Origin: Verrucomicrobiaceae bacterium
GTDB lineage: Bacteria > Verrucomicrobiota > Verrucomicrobiia > Verrucomicrobiales > Verrucomicrobiaceae
Assembly (NCBI GenBank): GCA_024232965.1
Contig: JACKQF010000007.1
Span: forward strand, 1-64,000
Direction: 5' to 3'
Length of the DNA: 64,000 nt
A model generated the notes under the pieces. That model was not told the DNA's origin and did not search any database. It saw only the letters and a list, made by a program, of their open reading frames with translations. The translations under genes were made by a program, and so were the position numbers. Positions within the stretch are counted from its first letter, which is position 1. Every line of letters starts with the position of its first letter. This document shows, in pieces, positions 27,306 to 36,047 of this stretch.

Positions 27306-27908
27306 ATGACAAGCTCTGATCCGCTGCCCTTCCTGTTCGACGCCGCCTTATTGGCGGGTGGTCGCTCGCGGCGCATGGGGCGGGACAAAGCCTTCCTTGA
27401 TTCCGATGGCCAACTTCTCTGGCGTCGGCAAGTCGGCGTGCTTAGCGCTTGCAGGCCCGTGCGCCTGTTCTTGGCGGCGCGCAGTGATCAACCCTGGGAA
27501 CATTTGGATGAAAGCCTCATCCGAGTTGATGACCCAGAAGGCGAAGACATCGGTCCCATCGGGGCGATCGGTCGTTGTCTTGCATTGGCGAATCGGCCTT
27601 TGCTGGTCATGGCGGTGGATTTGCCAAACATGACAGCGGACTTTGTATTGCAGGGTCTCTTGCGAAAGTCAGAACTAGGCGCTCGAGGTGTGATTCCTCG
27701 GGTGGGCGAACAGTTTGAACCGTTGTGTGCTCTTTATGTGCCGCAGATGTTGCCTCTCCTGCAGACGGCGATTGCAGCAGGGAAGTATGCGCTCCAGCCG
27801 CTGGCGAGATCGTTTGTGGGGGAGGGGATTGCAACGGCGGTTGACCTTGTGGCGGACGAGTTGCCGCTCTTTCACAACGCCAATACACCAGCGGATTGGC
27901 AGGGTTAG
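27306..27908 (+). CDS. mobA: Molybdenum cofactor guanylyltransferase-like protein
   Basis: 200 residues. The nucleotide-binding start LLAGGRSRRMGRDKAFL and a later PLLVMAVDLPNM are those of MobA, which attaches GMP to molybdopterin. The C-terminal block VGEQFEPLCALYVPQMLP is also typical. No other molybdenum-cofactor gene is in the window. It lies 12 bases after the M42 peptidase and three bases from the convergent dinB stop. Some nucleotidyltransferases of this fold have other substrates, so the symbol is by family resemblance. Confidence 0.82.
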   Translation: MTSSDPLPFLFDAALLAGGRSRRMGRDKAFLDSDGQLLWRRQVGVLSACRPVRLFLAARSDQPWEHLDESLIRVDDPEGEDIGPIGAIGRCLALANRPLLVMAVDLPNMTADFVLQGLLRKSELGARGVIPRVGEQFEPLCALYVPQMLPLLQTAIAAGKYALQPLARSFVGEGIATAVDLVADELPLFHNANTPADWQG

Positions 27909-27911
27909 CGC

Positions 27912-29054
27912 TCAGTTTTCGCAGGCATGGCCGCGCTTGATGGCGTTTTCGCCAAAGCGACGTTGCAGGTCGTGCATGGTCTTTTGCAGGGCTAAACGTT
28001 TGCCTTTCTCTGCGCGGGTAAAGAGATCACCAGCGACGACGCCTTCGTGGATGTTGGAAAGACGCACTGCGGCGAGTCGAACCGATGCGCGCCCATCCCA
28101 GGCGCGATCCAGCAGGCGCTCGATGAGCGGATAGAAGTCCTCTGCGAGGCTGCTGGGTTCTGGGAGGCTCTCTGAGCGCTCAGTGTCCTGCATCTTGTCG
28201 AGGCGAACTCGGACGGCGATGGTGCGTGCGCTTTTGCCATCATCGACGATTTGGCGGATAAGATCGTCTAGCAGCGTTTTCATCGTGCGTTCCAGCGCGC
28301 CACGGTCAGTGAGGTTGACGTTGAAGGTCTCCTGATGGCTGTAGCTGAGCGCCTCTCCGCGTTCGACCACGAGCGGGCGTTCGTCGATGCCCGCAGCGTA
28401 TTGCTGGAGGCGTGGCGCGTAATCGCCGACGACGGCGGCCAGTCTTGCTAGGCTTGATTCGCGGATTTGTTCGATGCGTTGAAACCCGGCACCTTTCAGT
28501 GCCGTTTCCGTGCGCCCGCCGACGCCGGGCAGCCACTTCACATCGAGAGGTGCCAAGAACTCCGCCTCTTCACCGAGCGGGACCATGGCCAGTCCGCGGG
28601 GCTTTTTCAGTTTGGAGACGATTTGGCTGATCAGCTTATTGGAGGCGATGCCAAAGGAGACGGTGACTCTGAGGCGCCGCTCGATGGTCTCTTGCAACTG
28701 CCTCGCGACTTCGAGGGGATCTTGGGTATTCCCGTCCGGGAGGCGGAAGTAGCCTTCATCGATGCTGGTCCGCTCCACCCAAGGAGTGAGGTCTTCGATG
28801 AACTCAAACATCCGACGCGAGAACCATTCGTAGCGGTCGAAGTTGGACTTTACCAGGGTCAGATTGGGCACGAGCCGCAGCGCATTTGCGGTGGGCATGG
28901 GTGTGTAAATGCCGAGTCGGCGGGCCTCGTAACTGGCGCTGGCGATGATGCCGCGGCGACTGCCACCGACTGCCATGACCTTGCCCCTCAATCGTGCATC
29001 GGCTGCCTGCTCGCAAGAGGCGTAAAAGGCATCGGCATCAAGGTGAATGATCAT
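27912..29054 (-). CDS. dinB: DNA polymerase IV (Y-family translesion polymerase)
   Basis: 380 residues from the ATG giving MIIHLDADAFYASCEQAADA; longer starts add an unconserved leader. It copies past damaged bases. Catalytic acids are Asp6 and Asp8 at the start and Asp99/Glu100 in RTSIDEGYF. The helix-hairpin-helix region WLPGVGGRTETALKGAGF lies at about 195-215 and the little finger follows to the end. There is no beta-clamp-binding pentapeptide that I can recognise with confidence at the C-terminus. No LexA-type site was seen upstream. It is next to mobA by convergence only. Confidence 0.92.
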   Translation of the reverse strand: MIIHLDADAFYASCEQAADARLRGKVMAVGGSRRGIIASASYEARRLGIYTPMPTANALRLVPNLTLVKSNFDRYEWFSRRMFEFIEDLTPWVERTSIDEGYFRLPDGNTQDPLEVARQLQETIERRLRVTVSFGIASNKLISQIVSKLKKPRGLAMVPLGEEAEFLAPLDVKWLPGVGGRTETALKGAGFQRIEQIRESSLARLAAVVGDYAPRLQQYAAGIDERPLVVERGEALSYSHQETFNVNLTDRGALERTMKTLLDDLIRQIVDDGKSARTIAVRVRLDKMQDTERSESLPEPSSLAEDFYPLIERLLDRAWDGRASVRLAAVRLSNIHEGVVAGDLFTRAEKGKRLALQKTMHDLQRRFGENAIKRGHACEN

Positions 29055-29118
29055 GGGCAGCGTGGCCCACATCGTAGTGTTGGTTTGGCACGTAGCAAGC
29101 AGGGGCTTGGTTGCTGGC

Positions 29119-30444
29119 TCAACGGCTTGCAACTGCCTTCTTCCACTGCGGCGGTGCGTCTGGGAGCGTCTCTGCGAGGATGCGCTGGATGTTCTTCTTC
29201 TCCGAAGAATTCAGGTAGGCGTAGCGACCTTCGGGATCGTTGCCTTCGAGCACCTTCCACAAGTTTTCTAGCACCGTCTGCTTCAGTGGTGGAGTGAGGG
29301 CCTGAAAGGTCAGCGAATAGACCATGTAGCTGCAGCGGTATTTGAAGAGTCGATTGAGCAACTGGAAGTCCTTCAGGGATCGGCCATCCGAGCTTGGCTT
29401 GGCATTGCGAGCGAAGGCGGATTGGAAGGCCGGATCTCCCTCGATCCCGCCTTCGGGAAGTTCCGCTTCGTCTTTAAAAAGGAGCGCATCCACCACATCC
29501 TCCGCACAATGATCAATGATGCGGCGGGCTGTGCCTGTGGGCTGGTCTTCCACTTTTTCTCCCAATTCCTTTTGCAGACTGCGCTGCATGTACATGGCGC
29601 GGATGGAGGTCTGGTTGGCCTTGGTCAGGACGTTCTGCGTGGAGGTCTGATGCTCCAGCACCATGAGCGCGACGATGTCGCTCTGCTTGCGTGGATAGGG
29701 GTCGAGGTCAAAGAGCTTCCCCAGATTCGTGATGTTGGCCCCGGCCTCGAAGTTGATGTCGCATTGGTCACCCTTTTCGATGGCGGTGACATTGCCGCGA
29801 TGCAGCGCAGTGCCATGACGGCCGGTAACGTACCAGCCGCCCCAGCGATCTTTAAATGGTGTCGTCGTATCCACCACGGTGCTGCCCTGGCTCATGATCG
29901 GATGGCCCTCGGGGCCAGGAAAGACGGAGCGCACGAGCACGCCCGGAACATCCGGTGAAAAGGGTCCGCCATGGCAACTGAGGCAGCTCTGATCGCGCTC
30001 GAAATGCAGCGGCTCAGACTCTTCAACATAAGGGTCCAACAGATAAAAGATCGGACCCAGCACTGGATCAATCGTCGAGACCTCGATGGAGCCACCCAGG
30101 CAGTAGCCGACGTACGCATCGTCGCCAAAGTAGACGACGCGGGGAGTCTGTGGGGAGATGCGATCGTTCTGCTTGCTGGTTTTGGAGAAGACCATTACCT
30201 GGGACTCCGGAGGGATGTGGAACTCCTTCATTACGCCACTCAAAACCGTCCAGGCATCTTTGCGGTCAATCTTCACTTTGCCTGTGAGCATCCGCTTCTC
30301 CAAAGCCTGCGCTGCATCTTTGGGCGTGGTGTCGGAGTAGGAGATAGGGGCGTTCTCGTATTCGTTCTCTGCGAGCACGTTCCAGGGCGTCGCCACCAGC
30401 GCAGCTGCGGCAGACAATATCAGGAGTGGGTGGGTGCTATTCAT
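29119..30444 (-). CDS. Exported protein with one CxxCH haem motif, downstream of an NsrR-like regulator
   Basis: 441 residues from the ATG giving MNSTHPLLILSAAAALVATP, a signal peptide; a longer frame upstream only re-reads the regulator gene. A single haem-c site CLSCHGG (Cys154, Cys157, His158) sits in the first half, within HFERDQSCLSCHGG. The C-terminal half (residues about 250-440) is rich in helices and carries SDIVALMVLEHQT. I do not recognise a named family. Its start overlaps the end of the NsrR-like gene by eight bases, so the two are one transcript and the protein may serve in nitric oxide or nitrosative stress. That is inference from context. Confidence 0.7.
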   Translation of the reverse strand: MNSTHPLLILSAAAALVATPWNVLAENEYENAPISYSDTTPKDAAQALEKRMLTGKVKIDRKDAWTVLSGVMKEFHIPPESQVMVFSKTSKQNDRISPQTPRVVYFGDDAYVGYCLGGSIEVSTIDPVLGPIFYLLDPYVEESEPLHFERDQSCLSCHGGPFSPDVPGVLVRSVFPGPEGHPIMSQGSTVVDTTTPFKDRWGGWYVTGRHGTALHRGNVTAIEKGDQCDINFEAGANITNLGKLFDLDPYPRKQSDIVALMVLEHQTSTQNVLTKANQTSIRAMYMQRSLQKELGEKVEDQPTGTARRIIDHCAEDVVDALLFKDEAELPEGGIEGDPAFQSAFARNAKPSSDGRSLKDFQLLNRLFKYRCSYMVYSLTFQALTPPLKQTVLENLWKVLEGNDPEGRYAYLNSSEKKNIQRILAETLPDAPPQWKKAVASR

Positions 30445-30883
30445 CGGATACAGGGATGAGGATATTGTAGATTCGTTTACCTGCCGCCCCAGCAACAAGG
30501 TCACGAACGGTGTAGCGGTCCAGTGCGGTGTAATAGGCTTCAACGGCTTGGGCCAGAACGCCTTTGAGGCGGCAATTGCCATTGATTGGGCAAGTATTGG
30601 TTTTTGGGTCAAAGCACTCCACGATGACTGGACTATTTTCGGTGCGGCGCACCAAAAGACCGACTCGAATTTCCTCGGGTGCCATTCCCAACTCGATGCC
30701 GCCGCCACGACCGCGACGAGTGTCCAGGTAGCCGAGTTTGGCCAGGAAGTTGACCACCTTCACGAGATGATTGCGGGAGATCTGGAACGACTCCGCGACA
30801 TCCTGGATGGAAAAGGAACTGCCCTTAAGTGCGGCAAACATCAGCACCCGCAGGGAGTAATCAGAAAAGAGGCTCAGCTTCAT
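30437..30883 (-). CDS. Rrf2-family iron-sulfur regulator, NsrR-like
   Basis: 148 residues from the ATG giving MKLSLFSDYSLRVLMFAALK. The winged helix-turn-helix covers about residues 1-65 (SIQDVAESFQISRNHLVKVV). Three cysteines, Cys90, Cys98 and Cys104 in ECFDPKTNTCPINGNCRLKG, have roughly the NsrR spacing and should hold an Fe-S cluster that senses nitric oxide; the region NTCPINGNCRLKGVL is NsrR-like. A 25-base imperfect palindrome lies 51 bases upstream of the ATG, a likely operator. The downstream overlapping gene is its only visible target. IscR-type is less likely from the cysteine spacing. Confidence 0.85.
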   Translation of the reverse strand: MKLSLFSDYSLRVLMFAALKGSSFSIQDVAESFQISRNHLVKVVNFLAKLGYLDTRRGRGGGIELGMAPEEIRVGLLVRRTENSPVIVECFDPKTNTCPINGNCRLKGVLAQAVEAYYTALDRYTVRDLVAGAAGKRIYNILIPVSDE

Positions 30884-30933
30884 AGTCGTAGCAGGCAGCG
30901 CCTGTGTGATGACTAAAACGCGCGTCGTTGTGT

Positions 30934-30958
30934 AAACTTGCATCAAAAATGCAACTTT
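30934..30958. promoter_or_regulatory. Likely operator of the NsrR-like regulator
   Basis: Inverted repeat: AAACTTGCAT, a five-base spacer, then ATGCAACTTT. The TTGCAT/ATGCAA core is exact, with outer AAA/TTT also matching. AT-rich ATGCA-type palindromes are the form bound by NsrR proteins. It lies 51 bases before the regulator's start codon on the minus strand. Confidence 0.7.
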
Positions 30959-31057
30959 AAGGCCCGACCCGGCTATCGTGACGAAACTGACGCACTTTTC
31001 ATGGCGCAGACTGTCGTCAAAGAGATCAACTTCTGACCCGGAAACGACTCCAGCGCG

Positions 31058-32830
31058 ATGACCAACCCACCTGCGATCAATAACCGCACCATCGTCAACA
31101 GTGCTCGCTTGTTACCTGCCATTGGGAGGACTGGTGCTACGCATTTGTATCAGCAGATCAAAGCGGTCCACGCATGCCAGAAGGGGGGGCGCGCAGGACT
31201 CTACGGCTGGCTGGATGCTGTGCTATCGGTCATCGGTGCGCGTTACGAGACGGACTGCCCGAAGGACTTTACCTGTCCGACTCAAGGGCCGTTGATCATC
31301 GTCGCCAATCATCCTTTTGGCCTCAAAGATCCACTGGTGCTCGGTCATCTCTTCTCCAGGCTGCGGCCCGATTTACGCATCGTTGCCAACCCGGCCTTAC
31401 TCTCGGTCAACGAACTGCGCGATCATCTGATCACCGCAGACGGAAGCGATGCCGATGCTGGATTCATCCCTGTGGGGCCAACCGTTGCTCACCTTCAGGC
31501 GGGCGGTGCGGTGATTATTTTCCCCAGTGGTCAGGTGGCGAGATATCGTCCAGGTCAGGGCGTGCGGGAGGCTGCGTGGTCTGATCGACTCGGGGAGATC
31601 GTGCTGCGCAGCGGTGCGAATGTGGTGCCGGTCTACTTCTCTGGCAGCAATAGTGTGCTCTTTCACACAGCCCAACTCCTTCGGCCCAAATGGGGACCCA
31701 ACCTGCTGTTGCGGGAGTTTTTGACGGCGAAGAAGGAGCCTGTGCCGATGAAGATTGGCCAAGTGATCACCGCCGGGCGGCTCAAAAAATATACGGATAC
31801 CAATGCACTGACGCAGTACCTCCGGTTGCATACGATGGTGCTCTCTCAGCGCAGTGGCGCAGGCGCAAAACCCTCAGCAGTCACTCCCGGACTTGCACCG
31901 ATCGTGATGGAAGATCGATCCCAGCATCTCCGAACCGAAATCGAAACCCTGCGGGCTAGCGGCAACGGTGTTGTGGCCCAAGGGAATCTGGAAGTATTCG
32001 CTGCCTCGGCGATGGAGATCCCCGTGGCGCTGCGAGAGATCGGGCGGCTGCGGGAGATCACCTTTCGCGCAGTCGGCGAAGGGACTGGCAACGACATCGA
32101 TCTTGATTCCTTCGACGCCTACTACCAGCATCTGTTTCTGTGGGACGAGACGGCCGGAAAAATCGTGGGTGCTTATCGTCTTGGACGTGCGGACCAGATA
32201 TTGAGCAAACACGGTGCCCGTGGGCTTTACACCAACACCCTGTTTCGCTTCCAGCGGCCCTTCCTGAAGCATCTGCATGACGCAGTCGAGATGGGGCGCA
32301 GCTTCATCCGCCCCGAATATCAGCGTCAGCTTTCCGCTCTGCCCTTGCTTTGGCGTGGTATCGCGCAATGGATCGGGCGTCATCCGCAGTACACCAAATT
32401 GTTTGGTCCCGTATCCATTTCGCAGGATTACGATCCGGTGTCCCGCAGATTGATTGTAGAATACCTCACGAACAATCGCAGCGATGCCCAGTTGGCTGGG
32501 AGCGTGCGCCCACGTAAACCCTTCAAGTGCAAAAATGCGCGCAGCCTGCTGCGAGAGATTGTTTCCACAAGCCTCACGGATGCTGAGGACTGTTCAGCGG
32601 TCATCAGTTCTCTGGAGGCCGATGGCAAAGGTCTGCCTGTCCTGCTAAAGCACTACTTGAAGCTCAACGGCACGATTCTGAGCTTCAATGTGGACAAGAA
32701 TTTCTCGTCGGTTTTGGATGGTCTCATCCTCGTTGATCTGCGCAAAACGGAACCGCGACTGCTGACAAAAATGATGGGTGGCGAATTGCTGGCTGACTAT
32801 CAGCGGTACCACGGACTAGCACCGTTTTAG
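31058..32830 (+). CDS. Bifunctional acyltransferase, OlsF-like (PlsC-type plus GNAT/OlsB-type)
   Basis: 590 residues. The N-terminal half is a lysophospholipid-type acyltransferase, with IVANHPFGLKDPLVLG at 81-96 holding the His and Asp of the active site, and FIPVGPT later. The C-terminal half, about 300-590, is a GNAT-type acyltransferase of the OlsB/haemolysin-like class (GAYRLGRADQILSKHGARGL, then EMGRSFIRPEYQ). The same two-domain order occurs in OlsF, which makes ornithine lipid: the C-terminal domain N-acylates ornithine and the N-terminal one O-acylates it. It converges with a PAP2 phosphatase and precedes betaine-lipid genes, which supports a role in phosphorus-free lipids. The amino-acid substrate is not certain. 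Confidence 0.8.
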   Translation: MTNPPAINNRTIVNSARLLPAIGRTGATHLYQQIKAVHACQKGGRAGLYGWLDAVLSVIGARYETDCPKDFTCPTQGPLIIVANHPFGLKDPLVLGHLFSRLRPDLRIVANPALLSVNELRDHLITADGSDADAGFIPVGPTVAHLQAGGAVIIFPSGQVARYRPGQGVREAAWSDRLGEIVLRSGANVVPVYFSGSNSVLFHTAQLLRPKWGPNLLLREFLTAKKEPVPMKIGQVITAGRLKKYTDTNALTQYLRLHTMVLSQRSGAGAKPSAVTPGLAPIVMEDRSQHLRTEIETLRASGNGVVAQGNLEVFAASAMEIPVALREIGRLREITFRAVGEGTGNDIDLDSFDAYYQHLFLWDETAGKIVGAYRLGRADQILSKHGARGLYTNTLFRFQRPFLKHLHDAVEMGRSFIRPEYQRQLSALPLLWRGIAQWIGRHPQYTKLFGPVSISQDYDPVSRRLIVEYLTNNRSDAQLAGSVRPRKPFKCKNARSLLREIVSTSLTDAEDCSAVISSLEADGKGLPVLLKHYLKLNGTILSFNVDKNFSSVLDGLILVDLRKTEPRLLTKMMGGELLADYQRYHGLAPF

Positions 32831-33568
32831 TTCCCGAGCCGCTCGCCCGAGCGGCACACCCACCAGAGTCGCGATGCTACAGGCCAGCAGCACATCAGTC
32901 GGATAGTGCCGATTGTTCTGCATGCGTGACCACGCTACACCGCCAGCAATGATCACCATCGGAATGCCCACTGGAGGCATGGCAACGGCAACAGGTGCCG
33001 CCGCACCAAAGGCAGTGGCGGTATGTGCGCTGGGGAAGCTGTGATAGCCCGCATCAAGGCGTGGTCCATAAAACCCCGGAGCTACCTTTGTCGAGGGGCG
33101 CGCACGACCTGCGCAAAAACGCAAAGCGTTTGCCGCGAGACCCGAGAACAGGGTGCCGCACACCGCAGCCAAAACGACGCGGCGGAGAAGGGCAGACCTG
33201 CGCACGACGGCGGCCAGGCCCAGCAGGGTGAACGCTAAAACATTGAAGCCCAAGAAATCGCCCCAATAGCTGAGCCAACGTGCCCAGCCATCGACCTCTG
33301 GATAGTGGTTGGAAGACCGCGATAGACGGATCTCCTTCAGCAGTGCGGTATCCCATGGCATCAAGGTGGCTACAACGATAGCGATCAATCCCACTGACAA
33401 GACGATGGATCTTCTGCGATGACGAAACGCGGCACTGCACAAATCGATCGCCTCCTGCCAGAGGTGCAAGAGCGTCTGCACTGCGGCGTGGGGGACGCTC
33501 TCCGATGGTGCAGCATCTGCGGTTGGGACATCGCGCAGTGAGCGCTCTGAATGGATGTTTGAAAGCAT
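32816..33568 (-). CDS. PAP2-family phosphatase, membrane protein
   Basis: 250 residues with about five membrane segments. The three phosphatase motifs are visible: CAGRARPSTK at about 153, SFPSAHTATAFG (the PSGH motif as PSAH, residues 179-182) and SRMQNNRHYPTDVLL with His221 and Asp225. It could remove phosphate from phosphatidic acid to give diacylglycerol, the substrate of BtaA. It overlaps the end of the OlsF-like gene by 15 bases in convergent orientation and starts 157 bases from the btaA-like gene. The alternative is undecaprenyl-pyrophosphate phosphatase activity. Confidence 0.85.
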   Translation of the reverse strand: MLSNIHSERSLRDVPTADAAPSESVPHAAVQTLLHLWQEAIDLCSAAFRHRRRSIVLSVGLIAIVVATLMPWDTALLKEIRLSRSSNHYPEVDGWARWLSYWGDFLGFNVLAFTLLGLAAVVRRSALLRRVVLAAVCGTLFSGLAANALRFCAGRARPSTKVAPGFYGPRLDAGYHSFPSAHTATAFGAAAPVAVAMPPVGIPMVIIAGGVAWSRMQNNRHYPTDVLLACSIATLVGVPLGRAARELKRC

Positions 33569-33649
33569 GGCAGTGAGGGAAGTGAAGTTCGGTCCCGGCT
33601 ACGCTGCGCTGGATGACCTGTGTGCCGAATGATTCAGCCTGAAGATTTT

Positions 33650-33670
33650 GTCACATCCCGTTCATGTGAC
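33650..33670. promoter_or_regulatory. Inverted repeat before the btaA-like gene
   Basis: GTCACAT-CCCGTTC-ATGTGAC, perfect seven-base arms with a seven-base spacer, 56 bases upstream of the chosen ATG and between the divergent PAP2 and btaA genes. It could be the operator of a regulator that controls both. It is not a PHO box (which is a direct repeat). If a TTG or GTG farther upstream is the true start, the repeat would fall inside the coding region. Confidence 0.45.
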
Positions 33671-33725
33671 GGAACTGAAACCACGTCCTGCTAGCGAGAC
33701 TGATCATCCCAGAGCAAGAGGCGAG

Positions 33726-34916
33726 ATGGTAAGCGAACTCCAAGCCCTGCGCCCTGACCGAGTCATTAAACGAGCCCACGACATGGTCTTCCGCCGTGTG
33801 CATGGATCCAATCTCATTTACAACGCTGCATGGGAGGATCCAAGACTGGATCGGCAGTTGATGAACATCGATTCAAAGAGTCGCATCGTAATGATCACCA
33901 GCGCTGGCTGCAATGCGCTGGATTATCTGCTTGATGATCCTGCAGAGATCCATGCCATCGACGTAAATCATCGCCAAAACGCACTGCTGGAATTGAAGAA
34001 GGCATTGATTCAGCGCGGCAACTTTGATGATCTGTTTCAGATGTTCGGCATTGGGTCACATCCACGTTACGAGGCCGTCTATCAATCGGTGAGAGGCTGC
34101 TTGGACGAACTGGCACAGACCTTCTGGGATCGCCGCATTGGCTTCTTTAATCCAGAGAGCTTGAAGCGCTCCTTTTACTATCATGGCACCTCTGGGATCG
34201 CTGCCTGGATCATGGGCAATACGCTTTTCAAACTGCGGCCAAACATTCGCAACATTGCCGGCTGTCTTCTTGATGCGCGCACGCTGCAGGAGCAACGCAC
34301 CGCCTACGCCTTGATTGAAAGAGAGGTATGGGGAAAATTTGCCAACTGGCTTGTCCGACAGCCCGCGCTGATGACATTGCTGGGCGTTCCTCGCCCGCAG
34401 ATCAGGCTCATCCAGGACTCCTATCCCGGCGGACTTACGGGCTATGTGAAAGACAAGCTGCGCCATGTGATGACGGAGCTGCCCATCAGTGACAACTACT
34501 TCTGGCGGGTTTACATCACCGGTTCCTACACACTCAATTGCTGCCCGAGTTACTTGGCAGAGTCTAACCTGCCAGCGCTGCAAGAACGCACACCACGCCT
34601 GAGGACGCATAGCTGCACGGTCTCTGCTTTTCTTCAGCGGAACCCTGGTGAATACTCGCATTACGTGCTGCTGGATCACCAGGATTGGTTGGCTTGGCAT
34701 GATCCGGCAGCGCTGGCGGAGGAATGGGATCTCATTCTTGCCAATAGCCGTCCCGGCACCCGCATCTTGATGCGTTCTGCGGGCTTGGACGTGGACTTTA
34801 TCCCGGCGCACATTCAGTCGCGTCTAAAGTGGGACACCGAGAAGACGCGCGAGCTTCATCAACTGGACCGAGTGGGCACGTATGGCAGCCTGCACTTTGC
34901 GGAGGTGATCGCATGA
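33726..34916 (+). CDS. btaA: BtaA-like diacylglycerol 3-amino-3-carboxypropyl transferase (DUF3419)
   Basis: 396 residues from the ATG giving MVSELQALRPDRVIKRAHDM, with AGAGG five bases before it; TTG or GTG starts up to 26 codons earlier are possible. DUF3419 motifs are SNLIYNAAWEDPRLDRQLM and IVMITSAGCNALDYLLDDP, a nucleotide-binding segment, then IHAIDVNHRQNALLELK. BtaA moves the aminocarboxypropyl group of S-adenosylmethionine to diacylglycerol, the first step to the betaine lipid DGTS. Its last codons overlap the ATG of a methyltransferase, the BtaB partner, by four bases. Confidence is high for the family and good for the activity because of the pair. Confidence 0.85.
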   Translation: MVSELQALRPDRVIKRAHDMVFRRVHGSNLIYNAAWEDPRLDRQLMNIDSKSRIVMITSAGCNALDYLLDDPAEIHAIDVNHRQNALLELKKALIQRGNFDDLFQMFGIGSHPRYEAVYQSVRGCLDELAQTFWDRRIGFFNPESLKRSFYYHGTSGIAAWIMGNTLFKLRPNIRNIAGCLLDARTLQEQRTAYALIEREVWGKFANWLVRQPALMTLLGVPRPQIRLIQDSYPGGLTGYVKDKLRHVMTELPISDNYFWRVYITGSYTLNCCPSYLAESNLPALQERTPRLRTHSCTVSAFLQRNPGEYSHYVLLDHQDWLAWHDPAALAEEWDLILANSRPGTRILMRSAGLDVDFIPAHIQSRLKWDTEKTRELHQLDRVGTYGSLHFAEVIA

Positions 34917-35566
34917 CACAGGGGCAGGTGGCAGAGATCCCGGGTGCAAATCCCGTGCAGCGTTATTATGCGCTGCACTCGCGCATTTATGACGCCACGC
35001 GGTGGAGCTTTCTCTTTGGCCGAGACGAAATCCTGCATCGGGTAAAGGCCATCATGACACCCGAGCGGATTCTTGAAGTCGGCTGTGGCACCGGCAGAAA
35101 CCTAGCGAAGCTGCGGCGTCTGTTTCCCAAAGCGTCGTTGACCGGGGTGGATATGTCTTCCCACATGATCGAGGTCGCACGTTGTCGCCCCGAACTCCGT
35201 GAAGGTGGCGCAACACTGATCGAGCGCTGCTATGACCAACCCGTGCACGGGGATGAGCCCGCCTATGATTTGGTCTTGTTTTCGTATGCGCTGTCCATGT
35301 TTAACCCCGGCTGGGCTGCCGCCATAGCGAGCGCATCTGCGGATTTGGCAGAGGATGGCTGCATCGCGGTGGTGGACTTTTGTGATTCGCGGTTCGAATC
35401 GTTCAAACGCTGGATGCAGGTGAATCACGTCCGCATGGAGGGCCACCTCTGGCCAGTACTGAAGGCCAATTTTGAGCCCCTGGTTGATGATCGATTCAAC
35501 GCCTACGGTGGCGTTTGGAATTACGGGATCTTCATCGGACGAAACACGGCGGCGGCTCCACATTGA
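34913..35566 (+). CDS. btaB: BtaB-like SAM-dependent N-methyltransferase
   Basis: 217 residues from the ATG that overlaps the btaA stop (ATGA). Class I methyltransferase: RILEVGCGTGRNL at 52-64, then TGVDMSSHMIEVARCR, then the DLVLFSYALSMFNPGW segment. In the BtaA/BtaB pathway this enzyme methylates the amino group three times to finish DGTS. The partner gene is the main reason for the name; the methyltransferase alone would only be a generic class I enzyme. No other betaine-lipid gene is seen. Confidence 0.8.
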   Translation: MTQGQVAEIPGANPVQRYYALHSRIYDATRWSFLFGRDEILHRVKAIMTPERILEVGCGTGRNLAKLRRLFPKASLTGVDMSSHMIEVARCRPELREGGATLIERCYDQPVHGDEPAYDLVLFSYALSMFNPGWAAAIASASADLAEDGCIAVVDFCDSRFESFKRWMQVNHVRMEGHLWPVLKANFEPLVDDRFNAYGGVWNYGIFIGRNTAAAPH

Positions 35567-35582
35567 GAGACTGTTTTGTGTC

Positions 35583-36047
35583 ATGGCTGATGCCTATTTC
35601 TCTACCTACAAAGTCGGGCTCATCGTTTGGATGGTACTGCTGGCGATTGGTAGCATCTACTTCGGAATGAAGGCGTGGTTGGCGTCTGCGATGTGTCGTT
35701 GGCAAAAGGCCGATGGGCACGTGGTGGCCTCCGAAATGAGGCGCGGGTCAAAGATCACGTCCGACGGAAGTCGCCTCTACGATCCTGTGCTGAACTACAC
35801 CTATGAAGTGAATGGCCAAGCATATATGAGCTCTGTTTTTCAGCCCGGGGTTCCAAAGCAAGGGGATCACGCATTGGCCTCGTTCATCGGTCGCCATCGG
35901 CCGGGTTCTGCTGTGCAGGTTTTTTACGATCCACAGTGTCCGACGAATTCATCGCTGCGCCTTCTGTCCTGGAAAGGGCCATCCTTCGGTTCCATCGCCT
36001 GTTTGGCATTGCTGATTCTGACGGTGGTGAGAGTGGTAGCCGGATGA
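35583..36047 (+). CDS. DUF3592-like membrane protein
   Basis: 154 residues from the ATG giving MADAYFSTYKVGLIVWMVLL. Two hydrophobic helices flank a beta-rich middle: about residues 10-30 (LIVWMVLLAIGSIYFGM) and 132-152 (IACLALLILTVVRVVAG). The middle (QKADGHVVASEMRRGSK to PGSAVQVFYDPQCPTNSSL) matches the DUF3592 pattern of proteins with no known role. It starts 16 bases after the btaB-like gene, and its stop overlaps the next gene's ATG, so it is between them in one transcript. Confidence 0.75.
   Translation: MADAYFSTYKVGLIVWMVLLAIGSIYFGMKAWLASAMCRWQKADGHVVASEMRRGSKITSDGSRLYDPVLNYTYEVNGQAYMSSVFQPGVPKQGDHALASFIGRHRPGSAVQVFYDPQCPTNSSLRLLSWKGPSFGSIACLALLILTVVRVVAG

Noticed and set aside
31000..31057. 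PHO box before the OlsF-like gene
   Set aside because: One CTGTCGT half-site is present but no second copy at 11-base spacing.
33613..33627. 15-base sequence ATGACCTGTGTGCCG shared with 59548-59562, both upstream of genes
   Set aside because: A 15-base match is expected a few times by chance in a 64-kb window, and the distances to the genes differ (99 and 16 bases).
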